From JANSYL01 sp963921255 (GTDB lineage Bacteria; Pseudomonadota; Alphaproteobacteria; Rhodobacterales; Rhodobacteraceae): DNA of 64,000 nt. Position 1 is the first letter of the stretch. The number at the start of each line of letters is the position of its first letter. The notes below the pieces were generated by a model that was given only the letters and a program-made list of their open reading frames with translations, had not been told where the DNA came from and made no database searches. Positions 16,332 through 25,250 of the stretch are shown piece by piece. The position numbers were made by a program, and so were the translations under genes. Location: contig CAWUEW020000002.1 of NCBI GenBank assembly GCA_963921255.3, positions 496,001 to 560,000 of the forward strand, written 5' to 3'.

Positions 16332-17141
16332 ATGCCAATCCAGATCGACGCGACCCAGTTCAAGAATATAGCCGTTGACGATCAGGAGGATGGCGTCTGG
16401 GTTGTTACGTTGAACCGACCCACCAAGCGAAACGCACTCGACCTTCAAACCATCGAGGAATTGGTCCAGTTCTTCTCCACTGCGCCCCGCGCCGGTGTGA
16501 AAGCCATCGTCCTGGCCGGGTCGGGTGATCACTTCTGTGCGGGTCTCGACCTGATCGAGCACCATGACGAAGACCGCAGCCCGGCCGATTTCATGCATGT
16601 TTGCCTGCGGTGGCATGAGGCCTTCAACAAGATGGAATATGGCGGCGTACCCATCATTGCCGCTTTGCAAGGCGCTGTGGTCGGCGGCGGTCTGGAACTG
16701 GCCAGCTCTGCCCATATCCGGGTGATGGACCGAACGGCCTATTTTGCCTTGCCCGAAGGACAGCGAGGTCTGTTCACCGGGGGCGGCGCAACCATTCGGG
16801 TGACCGACCTCGTCGGCAAGGCCCGCATGATCGACATGATGCTGACAGGACGGGTCTACCAAGGGCAGGACGCGGTTGATGTGGGCCTCGCCCAGTACAT
16901 CGTCGACGGGTCCAGTTTCGACGCCGCGATGGATCTGGCACGGCGCGCGGCCGAGAACCTGCCCTTGTCCAATTTCGCGATCTGTTCGGCGGTCAGCCAT
17001 ATGCAGAACATGTCGGCGCTGGACGCAGCCTATGCCGAAGCGGTCGTGGCTGGCGTGGTCAACACCCAGCCCGATGCGCGCGCCCGTCTCGCGGCATTCG
17101 CAGACAAAAGCGCCGCGCGCGTGCGGCCAAATTCAGAGTAG
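16332..17141 (+). CDS. Enoyl-CoA hydratase/isomerase (crotonase) family protein
   Basis: The 269-residue crotonase-fold protein shows VTLNRPTKRNAL, the oxyanion segment SGDHFCAGLDL and ALQGAVVGGGLELASSAHIRV. The Glu region PEGQRGLFTGGGATIRV resembles hydratase/isomerase members. The start at 16332 is chosen because GGGAG (16319-16323) precedes it; a GTG at 16323 overlaps that SD. It lies 87 bp after the lrp gene and ends convergent to the glutathionyl-hydroquinone reductase gene. The acyl-CoA substrate is unknown. Confidence 0.87.
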   Translation: MPIQIDATQFKNIAVDDQEDGVWVVTLNRPTKRNALDLQTIEELVQFFSTAPRAGVKAIVLAGSGDHFCAGLDLIEHHDEDRSPADFMHVCLRWHEAFNKMEYGGVPIIAALQGAVVGGGLELASSAHIRVMDRTAYFALPEGQRGLFTGGGATIRVTDLVGKARMIDMMLTGRVYQGQDAVDVGLAQYIVDGSSFDAAMDLARRAAENLPLSNFAICSAVSHMQNMSALDAAYAEAVVAGVVNTQPDARARLAAFADKSAARVRPNSE

Positions 17142-17276
17142 AGCACCGGACCGCGCGACGGGCGAACCCTTCCCTGCCCGTTGGGAACGGTTGCGCGGCT
17201 CAGGTCCGGCTGCCGGGCCGGATGCAATGCCCTTGCGCGCCGTGTCGGACCAAAGGGTGCCCATGACCGGCGGCGT

Positions 17277-18281
17277 TCAACTGGCCACGCGCCCCTGCCG
17301 GTGGTTCTGCGTCGCCGCCGTCGAGAGCGCTTGCACAAGATCCTGCGGACCTTCGGGGATGATCCCTGTCGGGTTGAGAGCTTTGATCGAATAATACCCC
17401 GCCTTGATATGATCGAGGGACACGGTCTCTCGCACCCCCGGCACAGCCAGCATGGTGTGGAGGTATCCGTGCAAGTTGGGATAGTCGGCGATGCGCTTGC
17501 GATTGGTTTTGAAGAGCCCGTGATAGGCTGCGTCAAAGCGGATCAGGGTCACGAACAACCGGATGTCGCTTTCGGTCAACCGTTCCCCAAACAGGAAAGC
17601 GCGTCCATCGCCCAAGCGCGCCTCCAGTTGGTCTAGCGCATCGAAGACCATTGCGTTCGCTTCGTCATAGGCGAACTGCGAAGATGCAAAGCCCGCCTTG
17701 TACACGCCGTTGTTGAGCCGGTCGTAGAGCCACAGGGCCAATGCGTCGATATCTTCCGCCAGATCAGCCGGATAGAGCGACGGTGTCTCCGGCGTCAGAT
17801 CGGCAAATGCGGTATCGAACATCCGCAAGATGTCCGCGCTTTCGTTGTTCACGATGGTGTTTCGCTGCGTGTCCCAGAGGATCGGAACCGTCGCACGGCC
17901 GGTAAAATGCGGATCGGCCCGCGTATAGAGCTCGTGCATGTAGCCCGCCCCGAACAACGGATCGCGATCGCTGCCGGGATAGTCGCCGAAGGACCATCCC
18001 TGATCGGTCAGGGCGGGCTCGACCACGGTGACGGGGATCAGATCCTCCAGCTTCTTGAGCTTCCGCGCGATCAGCGTGCGCGACGCCCAGGGGCAGATGA
18101 GGGCCACATTCAAACGGTACCGTCCCGCTTCGGCCTTGAACCCGCCCACGCCCGTGGGTCCTGGTCGACCATCCGGCGTGATCCAGTTCCGGAAACTGGA
18201 GGTTTGGCGGACGAACCGGCCATCGCCGTCGGCCTTCTGCACCGGATGCCATTTGTCGGTCCATTTGCCATCGATCAGCAT
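17277..18281 (-). CDS. Glutathionyl-hydroquinone reductase (Xi-class GST)
   Basis: The 334-residue protein has the catalytic Cys63 in the motif CPWASRTL and a C-terminal all-helical GST domain with RFDAAYHGLFKTNRKRIADYPNLHGYL, both characteristic of the ECM4/YqjG/PcpF family. These enzymes remove glutathione from glutathionyl-hydroquinones, rescuing quinone adducts back to hydroquinone. The next gene upstream on the same strand encodes a CatE-like dioxygenase (10-bp gap), then a DoxX protein. Together they form a quinone/catechol defence unit beside the hydroxyquinol pathway. Confidence 0.9.
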   Translation of the reverse strand: MLIDGKWTDKWHPVQKADGDGRFVRQTSSFRNWITPDGRPGPTGVGGFKAEAGRYRLNVALICPWASRTLIARKLKKLEDLIPVTVVEPALTDQGWSFGDYPGSDRDPLFGAGYMHELYTRADPHFTGRATVPILWDTQRNTIVNNESADILRMFDTAFADLTPETPSLYPADLAEDIDALALWLYDRLNNGVYKAGFASSQFAYDEANAMVFDALDQLEARLGDGRAFLFGERLTESDIRLFVTLIRFDAAYHGLFKTNRKRIADYPNLHGYLHTMLAVPGVRETVSLDHIKAGYYSIKALNPTGIIPEGPQDLVQALSTAATQNHRQGRVAS

Positions 18282-18291
18282 GGGGGGCTCC

Positions 18292-19095
18292 TCAGGATGG
18301 GGTGAGTGTCACGGTCACGCCCGAGGGCGCGATCTGGCGTGTTGGCTGAATGTCGGCCTCCGGCGCGATGGACAGGGTGATATCCGTCAGTCCGGTGACC
18401 GGCCCCTCCGGACGTGCCGCGCTGCGGCTGCGCCAGATGTTGGCCGCAATCTGATGGTGATACCCGCCAGAGCCAAAGAAGCTTCCCCCCGGATAGCGGG
18501 CCATGACCTCGAACCCCAGATCCCGCCAAAAGGCTTCGGCGGCCGGGATGTCCGTGGTCTGCAGGTGCACATGGCCAATACGCAGCGCCGCGGGCGCACC
18601 GGTCCAGGCCGGGGCTTGGGCGAACCGCGACAGGTCCAAGGGATCGCTCGGCATGTTCAGCGTCCCGGTCGCATCGTGCCATTGGGACATCGGACGGTCG
18701 GCATAGACCTCGATCCCGTTGCCTTCGGGGTCGGTCAGATAGATGGCTTCGGACACGTTGTGATCCGAGGCGCCGAGCAACGGAACGTTCAGTTCAGCCA
18801 GGTGATGCAGCCACGCGGCCAAATCCGCTTGGGTCGGCATCAGGAATGCGATGTGAAACAGGCCCGGGGCGCGGGGATCTTTTGGTGCAGCGTCCGGCCG
18901 GTGGACCAGATGCAGGAACGGGGTGTCGGCACCAAGAATGATTTCAGCGTTGCTTTCGCCAAAGCGTTTCAAGCCGAGCAGCGTTTCATAGAAGGTGGCC
19001 ATGCCGACCAGGTCCTGCACCGCCAGGGTGACATCGCGCACCGAAAGCGGCGCGGCGTTGAGGTCGAAATGGGCAGAACGCGGGGACAGAGACAT
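18292..19095 (-). CDS. CatE-type VOC (extradiol) catechol dioxygenase-like protein
   Basis: The 267-residue protein has two vicinal-oxygen-chelate modules: the first around VRDVTLAVQDLVGMATFYETLLGL, the second with IGHVHLQTTDIPAAEAFWRDLGF and the typical GGYHHQIAANIW motif (metal and active-site His). It matches the CatE/YfiE catechol-2,3-dioxygenase group. The ATG at 19095 gives the standard N-terminus; in-frame upstream codons extend into the DoxX gap without homology. A neighbouring DoxX gene mirrors the catDE pair of Bacillus subtilis, which protects against catechol and quinones. Confidence 0.83.
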   Translation of the reverse strand: MSLSPRSAHFDLNAAPLSVRDVTLAVQDLVGMATFYETLLGLKRFGESNAEIILGADTPFLHLVHRPDAAPKDPRAPGLFHIAFLMPTQADLAAWLHHLAELNVPLLGASDHNVSEAIYLTDPEGNGIEVYADRPMSQWHDATGTLNMPSDPLDLSRFAQAPAWTGAPAALRIGHVHLQTTDIPAAEAFWRDLGFEVMARYPGGSFFGSGGYHHQIAANIWRSRSAARPEGPVTGLTDITLSIAPEADIQPTRQIAPSGVTVTLTPS

Positions 19096-19154
19096 TGGGC
19101 AGGTCCTTCGGGTTGGGTCGGTCGGCGCCGGGACAATCGGCGCCGACCAAAGTA

Positions 19155-19571
19155 TTAGGCGGTCGCTGCGCCCATGGCCTTGGGAAGGCGAACCGCATAG
19201 GCGCCGTTGCCCAGAAGCGCGCTGACGACTAGCGTGATCGCCCAGAAGGCAGGGAATTCCCAACCGCCACCCTGGTTTGAGAACAACCAACCATAACCGG
19301 CGTGGACATAGGTGGCCCCCAACAGCACCGGCAGCAGCGCGAGCGAGACATAGCGCGTACCGATCCCGGCGATCAGGGCCAGACCGCCGACAATTTCACC
19401 GGCGATGGTGGCGTAGGCGAGGAAGCCGGGAAATCCGACGCTTTCGAAAAAGCCCACCGTGCCCGGCACGGTGAAGACGAAGATCTTGAGAAGCCCGTGG
19501 GCGAGGAATAGCGCGCCCAGGGACACCCGCAGGATCAGGGCGGCGTAAGCGTCGTTGTTTTGGTCGGTCAT
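19155..19571 (-). CDS. DoxX/CatD-family membrane protein
   Basis: A 138-residue, four-helix membrane protein with DoxX features (LRVSLGALFLAHGLLKIF, then GFLAYATIAGEIVGGLALI, and a final ALLGNGAYAV). DoxX proteins pair with oxidoreductases in thiol, quinone and sulfide stress systems; CatD and MhqP of Bacillus are examples. It is first in a three-gene minus-strand unit with the CatE-like dioxygenase and the glutathionyl-hydroquinone reductase, and is divergent from a LysR gene across 154 bp. Confidence 0.87.
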   Translation of the reverse strand: MTDQNNDAYAALILRVSLGALFLAHGLLKIFVFTVPGTVGFFESVGFPGFLAYATIAGEIVGGLALIAGIGTRYVSLALLPVLLGATYVHAGYGWLFSNQGGGWEFPAFWAITLVVSALLGNGAYAVRLPKAMGAATA

Positions 19572-19725
19572 GGTGAACTCCGTAGCAGGGATGTGGCCGG
19601 TTGGCCGGAGGGTTGAATTCGGTTGGATGGGCCTTGGCGCATCCGATGACCGCTACATGACATCGACCACTGTTCCGAAAAACATCACTATTGACGAATG
19701 ACTTTCGCCGATACATTCACAATCT

Positions 19726-20631
19726 ATGGATAGCATGGATGGATTGCGGACCTTCGTTTCGGTGATTGAAACCGGGTCCTTCACGGCGGCGGCGGACAGG
19801 CTCGGCATTTCGAAAAAGCTGGCCAGCAAATACCTGGCCGAGATGGAGACGCGCCTGGGCGTAAAGCTTCTGCACCGCACGACCCGTCGGTTGAGCCTGA
19901 CAAGCGCGGGGCAACGTTACTATCCACGCGCCATTGCGCTGATCGAAGAGTTCGACGCCATGGCCGCCGATGTGCGCGACGCCGAGACGGGCTTGGGCGG
20001 TGTGCTGCGCGTCTCTGCCCCGGTTGGCTTCGGGGAGGTTTACCTCCAGGGCATCCTGGCCGAGTTCGGGGCCGCACATCCGGATCTGGTGATCGATCTG
20101 CGCCTGAACGACCGTTACGTGGATTTGGTGGCGGAGGGCTTCGATCTCGCCGTTCGGATTGGCAGTCTGGAGGACTCCTCGCTGGTGTCGCGCCGTCTGG
20201 GCGAAACCTGCCTGATGGCGGTCGCCAGCCCGGCCTACCTCGCGCGCGCAGGCGCGCCCGAAACACCGGGCGATTTGGCGGCGCATGCCTGTCTGCGCGA
20301 CAGCAACTACCGCAGCGGGCAAAGCTGGCCGTTTGAAGTGGACGGCACAACGCAGAAAGTCGCCGTAAGCGGTCCATTCCTGGTCAACAGCGCGACCGCG
20401 GTTGCCCGGTTGGCCCGCTGCGATCTGGGCATAGGCCTGTGCCCGGATTTCGCCGTGGCCGACGATCTTTCCGCCGGTCGGCTGGTTCAGGTTTTGTCCG
20501 ACTTCCCGTCCCGCACACTCGGGATTCAGGCCGTGTTTTCGGACGCCCGCCGCCTCCCGGCCCGCACACGGGCGGTGCTCGACCATCTGGTCGAAGCCTT
20601 CCGGTCCGTGCCGTGGCGCGCGGTGTCCTAA
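19726..20631 (+). CDS. LysR-family transcriptional regulator, divergent from the doxX-catE unit
   Basis: The 301-residue protein has the LysR winged helix at the N-terminus (GSFTAAADRLGISKKLASKYLAEMETRLGVKLLHRTTRR) and a C-terminal periplasmic-binding-like effector domain. Its position divergent from the DoxX gene suggests control of the quinone-defence unit, probably with a quinone or phenolic effector (inference). It ends with a 4-nt convergent overlap with the BKACE gene, the last gene of the hydroxyquinol operon. Confidence 0.9.
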   Translation: MDSMDGLRTFVSVIETGSFTAAADRLGISKKLASKYLAEMETRLGVKLLHRTTRRLSLTSAGQRYYPRAIALIEEFDAMAADVRDAETGLGGVLRVSAPVGFGEVYLQGILAEFGAAHPDLVIDLRLNDRYVDLVAEGFDLAVRIGSLEDSSLVSRRLGETCLMAVASPAYLARAGAPETPGDLAAHACLRDSNYRSGQSWPFEVDGTTQKVAVSGPFLVNSATAVARLARCDLGIGLCPDFAVADDLSAGRLVQVLSDFPSRTLGIQAVFSDARRLPARTRAVLDHLVEAFRSVPWRAVS

Positions 20632-21467
20632 GCGGCGTCGCGCAAACCCAGAATTCTGCGCGCCTGTGCCGGGGTCGCCACGGGACGGTCGTGCGCGGCA
20701 CAGATGTCCGCCGTGCGCGCGACGAGGGCGGCGTTCGACGGCGCCAAGGTGTGCCGGTCGATGCGCACATTGTCTTCGAGACCCGTCCGGGCGTGCCCCC
20801 CAGCGGCAATCGCCCACTGGTTGAGGACGGCTTGGTTGGCACCGATCCCCGCCGCACACCACGGCGCATCGGCGCCAAACAAGCGGTGCACCGTTTTAAC
20901 ATAGAAATCGAACACGTCCTTGTCGGCGGGCATGGCGTTCTTCACACCCATGACAAATTGCACGTAGGGCGTGCCGGCCAACTGGCCCTTGTCCGCCATC
21001 TCCTTGGCCTTGAGGATGTGGCTCAGGTCAAAGGCCTCGATCTCGGGCTTTACGTCATGGGTCAGCATCTCACTGGCAAGCCAAGCCACCAGATCAGGCG
21101 GATTTTCATAGACCCGGTTCGGGAAGTTGTTCGAGCCGACTGACAGAGACGCCATGTCAGGGCCCAGGGGCAACATGCCCCCGCGCTCGGCCCCGGCGCC
21201 AGATCGCCCACCGGTCGAGAACTGGATGATCATGCCGGGGCAATGCGCCTCGAGCCCTTCCTTCAGCCGCGCGAACTTCTCTGGATCGCTGGATGGGGTC
21301 TGATCATCGTTGCGGACATGCGCGTGCACGATGCTGGCCCCGGCTTCAAAGGCTTCATGCGTGCTTTCCACCTGTTCCGACACCGAGATCGGCACCGCCG
21401 GATTGTTTTCCTTGCGCGGCAAAGACCCGGTGATTGCCACGCAGATGATGCAAGGGGATCCGGTCAT
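20628..21467 (-). CDS. BKACE-family beta-keto acid cleavage enzyme (Kce-like)
   Basis: The 279-residue TIM-barrel protein has the zinc motif HAH (His48, His50), Glu231 in GLEDNVR matching the third Kce ligand, the FSTGGRSG loop and FVMGV. BKACE enzymes transfer a two-carbon unit: beta-keto acid + acetyl-CoA gives acetoacetate + an acyl-CoA. It is the last gene of the hydroxyquinol operon and overlaps the ring-cleavage dioxygenase gene by 4 nt. The pathway product there is 3-oxoadipate, a beta-keto acid, so the likely reaction is 3-oxoadipate + acetyl-CoA to succinyl-CoA + acetoacetate. That is inference; no pcaIJ or pcaF-like gene is in this operon. Confidence 0.88.
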   Translation of the reverse strand: MTGSPCIICVAITGSLPRKENNPAVPISVSEQVESTHEAFEAGASIVHAHVRNDDQTPSSDPEKFARLKEGLEAHCPGMIIQFSTGGRSGAGAERGGMLPLGPDMASLSVGSNNFPNRVYENPPDLVAWLASEMLTHDVKPEIEAFDLSHILKAKEMADKGQLAGTPYVQFVMGVKNAMPADKDVFDFYVKTVHRLFGADAPWCAAGIGANQAVLNQWAIAAGGHARTGLEDNVRIDRHTLAPSNAALVARTADICAAHDRPVATPAQARRILGLRDAA

Positions 21468-22345
21468 GCCTGCGCCAAGACGAAATCGTGCTCGACAAGG
21501 TAGAAGGGGGTGTCAAAGCCCGCAGCCTCGATCGCGGCCGGATCTTCGATCAATTCGAACTTGGCCATCAGGCTTTCCTTCACCCCGAACACGGCGTCCG
21601 AATGGATGTATTCATCGTCCGGATCGAAGATATGGGTGGTGAGGGTCTCGTACCCGTCGGCTTCGAAAATGTAGTGGAAATGGGCCGGACGGAACGGATG
21701 CCGACCGAGGGACTTCAGCAACTGACCGACCGGTCCGTCATCTGGGATCGGATAGTAGCGCGGCTTGATCGCCCGGAAGAAATACGCCCCGTCGTCGCCC
21801 GTCCGGAACACACCACGCAGGTTGAAGTCGGGCTGGATGCCCTTCTGCTGGACATCGTAGAAGCCTTCATCATTGGCCTGCCAGACGTCGATCTTGGTTC
21901 CGCCGATCGGGTTGCCATCCGTGTCGAGGACGCGCCCGCGGATCAGCATCGGCTCGCCCTTTCCGTCAAGGCAGATGTTCGATCCCATTTCCATCTCGGG
22001 CGCGTCTTCCAGATGGAACGGCCCAAGAACGGTCGATTCCGATGCGCCCGATGGTTTGCGGTTGTTGATCGCATCCACCAGCATCGACACCCCGAGGATA
22101 TCCGACAACAGGATGAATTCCTGCCGCCAGTCGGTGCAGGTATGGCCGGTGTCGGTCAGGAACATGATGGTCTTGAACCATTCCTCCTGGGTCGGCTCCA
22201 TCTCCTTGATGGCGGCGTGCATGTGCTTGACGATGATGTTGATGCACTCGCGCAACCGGTCGTCCGTCGCGTTCGCGTTTCGCGCGGCCACGACCTCGGC
22301 GCTGTTCTCTTCGGTGAAATACCCGTGTTCGTGGGTCAGATCCAT
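21464..22345 (-). CDS. Intradiol ring-cleavage dioxygenase, hydroxyquinol 1,2-dioxygenase type
   Basis: The 293-residue protein has the N-terminal helical dimer domain of catechol-type intradiol enzymes and the Fe(III) ligands Tyr163 (GFYDVQ), Tyr197/198 (RYYPIPDDGP), His222 and His224 (PAHFHY). The family opens catechol or hydroxyquinol between the hydroxyls. With an adjacent phenol hydroxylase and a maleylacetate reductase in the same operon, hydroxyquinol to maleylacetate is the best-supported reaction. It sits 5 bp after the hydroxylase gene and overlaps the BKACE gene by 4 nt. Confidence 0.9.
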   Translation of the reverse strand: MDLTHEHGYFTEENSAEVVAARNANATDDRLRECINIIVKHMHAAIKEMEPTQEEWFKTIMFLTDTGHTCTDWRQEFILLSDILGVSMLVDAINNRKPSGASESTVLGPFHLEDAPEMEMGSNICLDGKGEPMLIRGRVLDTDGNPIGGTKIDVWQANDEGFYDVQQKGIQPDFNLRGVFRTGDDGAYFFRAIKPRYYPIPDDGPVGQLLKSLGRHPFRPAHFHYIFEADGYETLTTHIFDPDDEYIHSDAVFGVKESLMAKFELIEDPAAIEAAGFDTPFYLVEHDFVLAQA

Positions 22346-22350
22346 CTCGC

Positions 22351-24135
22351 TTACTCCGCTGCGATGCTGGCCGCCTGATCGCGACCGAGAATGCTTGTCA
22401 AAACCCGGCGCAATTCGCCTTCCGGATCCTCAACCATGTCTTCCGCCCGCCAGCTCACGTGCTGATCGGGGCGCACAAGCAGACAGCCGGTGTCGCCGAT
22501 CTCGCGCGCGCGGGCCCAATCGCCAGTGTGATCCACATAGGTCTGGCGCGGCCCGATGACGTGAACCCGGATCGGCAATCCGAACTCCGCCCCAACCGTG
22601 TCGGCCGCCGCTTGCCAGGCCTCGCCACCAATCCCGGTCAGAAGGGTGAACTGGCCGCGGCCGCACAGGTCCAAGGTCGACGCCTTGTCGCCGCTGTCAT
22701 GGTCGAACACCCAAACATGCGGGATGCGGGCCCCCGGCCAGGTGGTCGGCTGGTAGTGCAGTTCGGCGTCCAGTTCGAAGGCCGGTTCCATTTGCCCGTC
22801 CGTCACCACGGCATCGGACTTGTAACGTTGGTTCATCTCCACGCCGTGGGCGTCGAATTCGTACTTCTTGAAGGCGATGGCGTCGCGGATGGCAGCGCGC
22901 TGCGCCTCGGCCTCGGGGCCGGCGTCGCAGCGGGCATCCATGTTCGCCTGGATTTTCGCGTGGTCGGTGCCGCCGGTCATGCCAAGGGACTCGAAGATCG
23001 GGCCGAATTCTCCGATCGACTGGTTCGCACGTGTCACGATCTGTTTGGCCACAGGCGCACGTTCGACACTGTAGGTATCCAGAAGCGCGTCCGTGGCTTG
23101 GCCCTTGATTACGGCTGCCAGCTTCCACGCCAGGTTGAAGCCATCCTGGATCGAGGTGTTCGACCCCAAGCCGTTCGACGGGGGATGGCGATGCGCCGCG
23201 TCGCCCATGATGAAGACGCGATCCTTCTGCATGTGGGTCGCGTACATGTTGTTCACGGTCCAGGTGTTCGCGCTGAGAAGTTCGATATCCAGATCGGGGT
23301 CGCCGACCAGTTGGCGCGCCACCTGCGTGGCCATCGCCTCGTCAACAACCGGCGGTTCTTCGTTGATGTCGTAACCCCAGACAATCAGCCACTCGTTCCA
23401 GGGGCGCACCATGCGCACGAGGCCCATGCCGATCCCGCCGACGTCTGACCCGGGCTGCATCACCCAGTAAAGAACGCTCGGACGGTGGGCGACGTATTTG
23501 CTGAGATCCGCCCGGAACACGATGTTCATCGAGCCGCCCACGCCCATCTGCCCTTCAAACGGCAGACCCGCGTGTTCGGCCACCATGGAATTCCCGCCAT
23601 CGGCGCCGACAAGGTATTTCGACCGAATTTCGAACTCGCGCCCCGACAGCCGATCGCGGCAGGTCGTGGTCACCCCGTCCGCGTCCTGCACGTGGCTCAG
23701 GTATTCGGTGCTCATGCGGGCCTGGGTGCCGCGCTTGCAGGCCGTGCCGAACAGGATCGGTTCCATGAAGGTCTGCGGCAGGTCGTTCATCATGGTCGGG
23801 CTCGACAACAGATGCTCGGCCTTGGACAGCGGGTGGTTGCCCCAGGACTTCATCCGCCCGATCTCTTCGCCCGCCAGGCTTTCGCAAAACACGTTCTCGC
23901 CCATCAGGTCCTGGTGCGCAGCATGCATATAGGCTTCGGCCTCAACCTCGTGACCCAGATCGCGCAGCACCTCCATCGTCCGTTGATTGGTGATGTGCGC
24001 GCGGGGGGTGTTGGCCAGCCAGCGGTAGCGGTTGATGGCCATGTTCTCGATCCCGTAGGAGGAAAGCAAAGCCGCGGTCACAGAGCCTGCGGGCCCGGTC
24101 CCAATGATCAGAACGTCGGTTTCGATTTCAGCCAT
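22351..24135 (-). CDS. FAD-dependent aromatic monooxygenase (phenol/resorcinol hydroxylase type)
   Basis: The 594-residue flavoprotein has the N-terminal Rossmann motif (VLIIGTGPAGSVTAALL), the GADGGNS segment and the FAD-ribityl motif GDAAHRHPPSNGLGSNTSIQD, then a C-terminal thioredoxin-like region as in TfdB/PheA-type hydroxylases. These use NAD(P)H and O2 to add a hydroxyl ortho to an existing one. With hydroxyquinol dioxygenase and maleylacetate reductase in the operon, it probably makes hydroxyquinol from resorcinol or a related phenol. The SD GGAGGAAAT precedes the start. It follows the importer genes. Confidence 0.9.
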   Translation of the reverse strand: MAEIETDVLIIGTGPAGSVTAALLSSYGIENMAINRYRWLANTPRAHITNQRTMEVLRDLGHEVEAEAYMHAAHQDLMGENVFCESLAGEEIGRMKSWGNHPLSKAEHLLSSPTMMNDLPQTFMEPILFGTACKRGTQARMSTEYLSHVQDADGVTTTCRDRLSGREFEIRSKYLVGADGGNSMVAEHAGLPFEGQMGVGGSMNIVFRADLSKYVAHRPSVLYWVMQPGSDVGGIGMGLVRMVRPWNEWLIVWGYDINEEPPVVDEAMATQVARQLVGDPDLDIELLSANTWTVNNMYATHMQKDRVFIMGDAAHRHPPSNGLGSNTSIQDGFNLAWKLAAVIKGQATDALLDTYSVERAPVAKQIVTRANQSIGEFGPIFESLGMTGGTDHAKIQANMDARCDAGPEAEAQRAAIRDAIAFKKYEFDAHGVEMNQRYKSDAVVTDGQMEPAFELDAELHYQPTTWPGARIPHVWVFDHDSGDKASTLDLCGRGQFTLLTGIGGEAWQAAADTVGAEFGLPIRVHVIGPRQTYVDHTGDWARAREIGDTGCLLVRPDQHVSWRAEDMVEDPEGELRRVLTSILGRDQAASIAAE

Positions 24136-24170
24136 GATTTCCTCCTCCAGAAGACGTGGACTGTTTGAAT

Positions 24171-25250
24171 TTACGCGTCAGGCGCGCCGTCGAGTTTGCC
24201 GCCGCTCAGCCGCCGCCGAACGGGAAACAGTTGAATGCCGGTTTTGTCGTTGATGAGGCCCCAGATCCCGCGGGGCGCGAACAGCATCACGACGATGCCG
24301 ATGATCCCGAGCGTGAACAGGTACCAGCTGCCATAGTCCGCCAGAAGCGACTGCAGCAGAAAGAAGATGATGACCCCAATGATGGGCCCTTCGATCGTGC
24401 CGATGCCGCCGATGATGACGATAAACAGGACATAGGCGGTCCAATCCGTGACGCTGAAAGCCGCGTCAGGGCTAATGCGGGCCTTTTGCACATAGATCAG
24501 CGCCCCGGCCAGCCCCGTTCCGAAGGCCGAGGTCAGGAAGACGAACCATTTCATGCGGTTGGCGTCGACGCCCACGGATTTCGCAGCCTCGGGGTTGTCG
24601 CGCACGGCCGAGAGAGCAAGGCCCCGTTTCGAGCGCAGCAGCGCATAGATCGCGGCGATCGTGGCCGCGGCCAGGGCCAGCGCCAACCAGTAGGTCAGGA
24701 TGTCCCGCGCCGCCGAGTTGCGCACATCGAACAGGTCGGCGATCCACCCGGTCGCCCACATTTCCCGGGTCGCCGACCGCGGCAAAGAGGTCCCCGTGCC
24801 GCCGCCCAAGGCCTGCACCTGCGCCATGATCAGGCGCATCACTTCGGCAATCACCCAGGTGCCAATGGCGAAATATGGCCCTTGCAGGCGGAAGGCAAAA
24901 AACGCCGTGGGGATGGCGACGATCAGGGCGGCAACGCCGCCCAGAAGAATGGCCGGGATCGGGTCCATGCCGGCCAGGATCACCCCGCCGAACATGGCGT
25001 AAGCGCCCATTCCCACAAAGGCCTGCTGCCCGATCGACACCAGACCGCCATAGCCCGCCAGAAGGTTCCAGAACTGCGCCAGAACCAACATCGTCAGAAT
25101 GAAGAACATGTCCAGGATCAGGCCGCGGCCCGCGAAAAAGGGCAGAAAGACCAGGACCGCGAAGATCGCCACCGCCACGGTCGCCGTGACCTGCGACGCC
25201 CGGGTGTGGGTCGACACAACGTAAGGATGGGTTGGATTTGCTTGGGTCAT
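24171..25250 (-). CDS. Branched-chain-type ABC importer permease, LivM family
   Basis: A 359-residue membrane protein with about ten helices and the LivM signature (MFFILTMLVLAQFWNLLAGYGGLVSIGQQAFVGMGAY; later AAKSVGVDANRMK, the loop contacting the ATPase). Start 25250 is set by the overlap with the LivH stop (TGATG). It forms the channel with LivH. Being inside an aromatic degradation operon, the importer probably takes up an aromatic acid rather than leucine (inference). Confidence 0.9.
   Translation of the reverse strand: MTQANPTHPYVVSTHTRASQVTATVAVAIFAVLVFLPFFAGRGLILDMFFILTMLVLAQFWNLLAGYGGLVSIGQQAFVGMGAYAMFGGVILAGMDPIPAILLGGVAALIVAIPTAFFAFRLQGPYFAIGTWVIAEVMRLIMAQVQALGGGTGTSLPRSATREMWATGWIADLFDVRNSAARDILTYWLALALAAATIAAIYALLRSKRGLALSAVRDNPEAAKSVGVDANRMKWFVFLTSAFGTGLAGALIYVQKARISPDAAFSVTDWTAYVLFIVIIGGIGTIEGPIIGVIIFFLLQSLLADYGSWYLFTLGIIGIVVMLFAPRGIWGLINDKTGIQLFPVRRRLSGGKLDGAPDA

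Noticed and set aside
17149..17201. Nested imperfect inverted repeats between the crotonase and glutathionyl-hydroquinone reductase genes
   Set aside because: CCGCGC/GCGCGG (17151-17156, 17193-17198) and AACC-TTCCC/GGGAA-GGTT arms contain a mismatch and lack a U-tract; a terminator is possible but not well enough supported to list.
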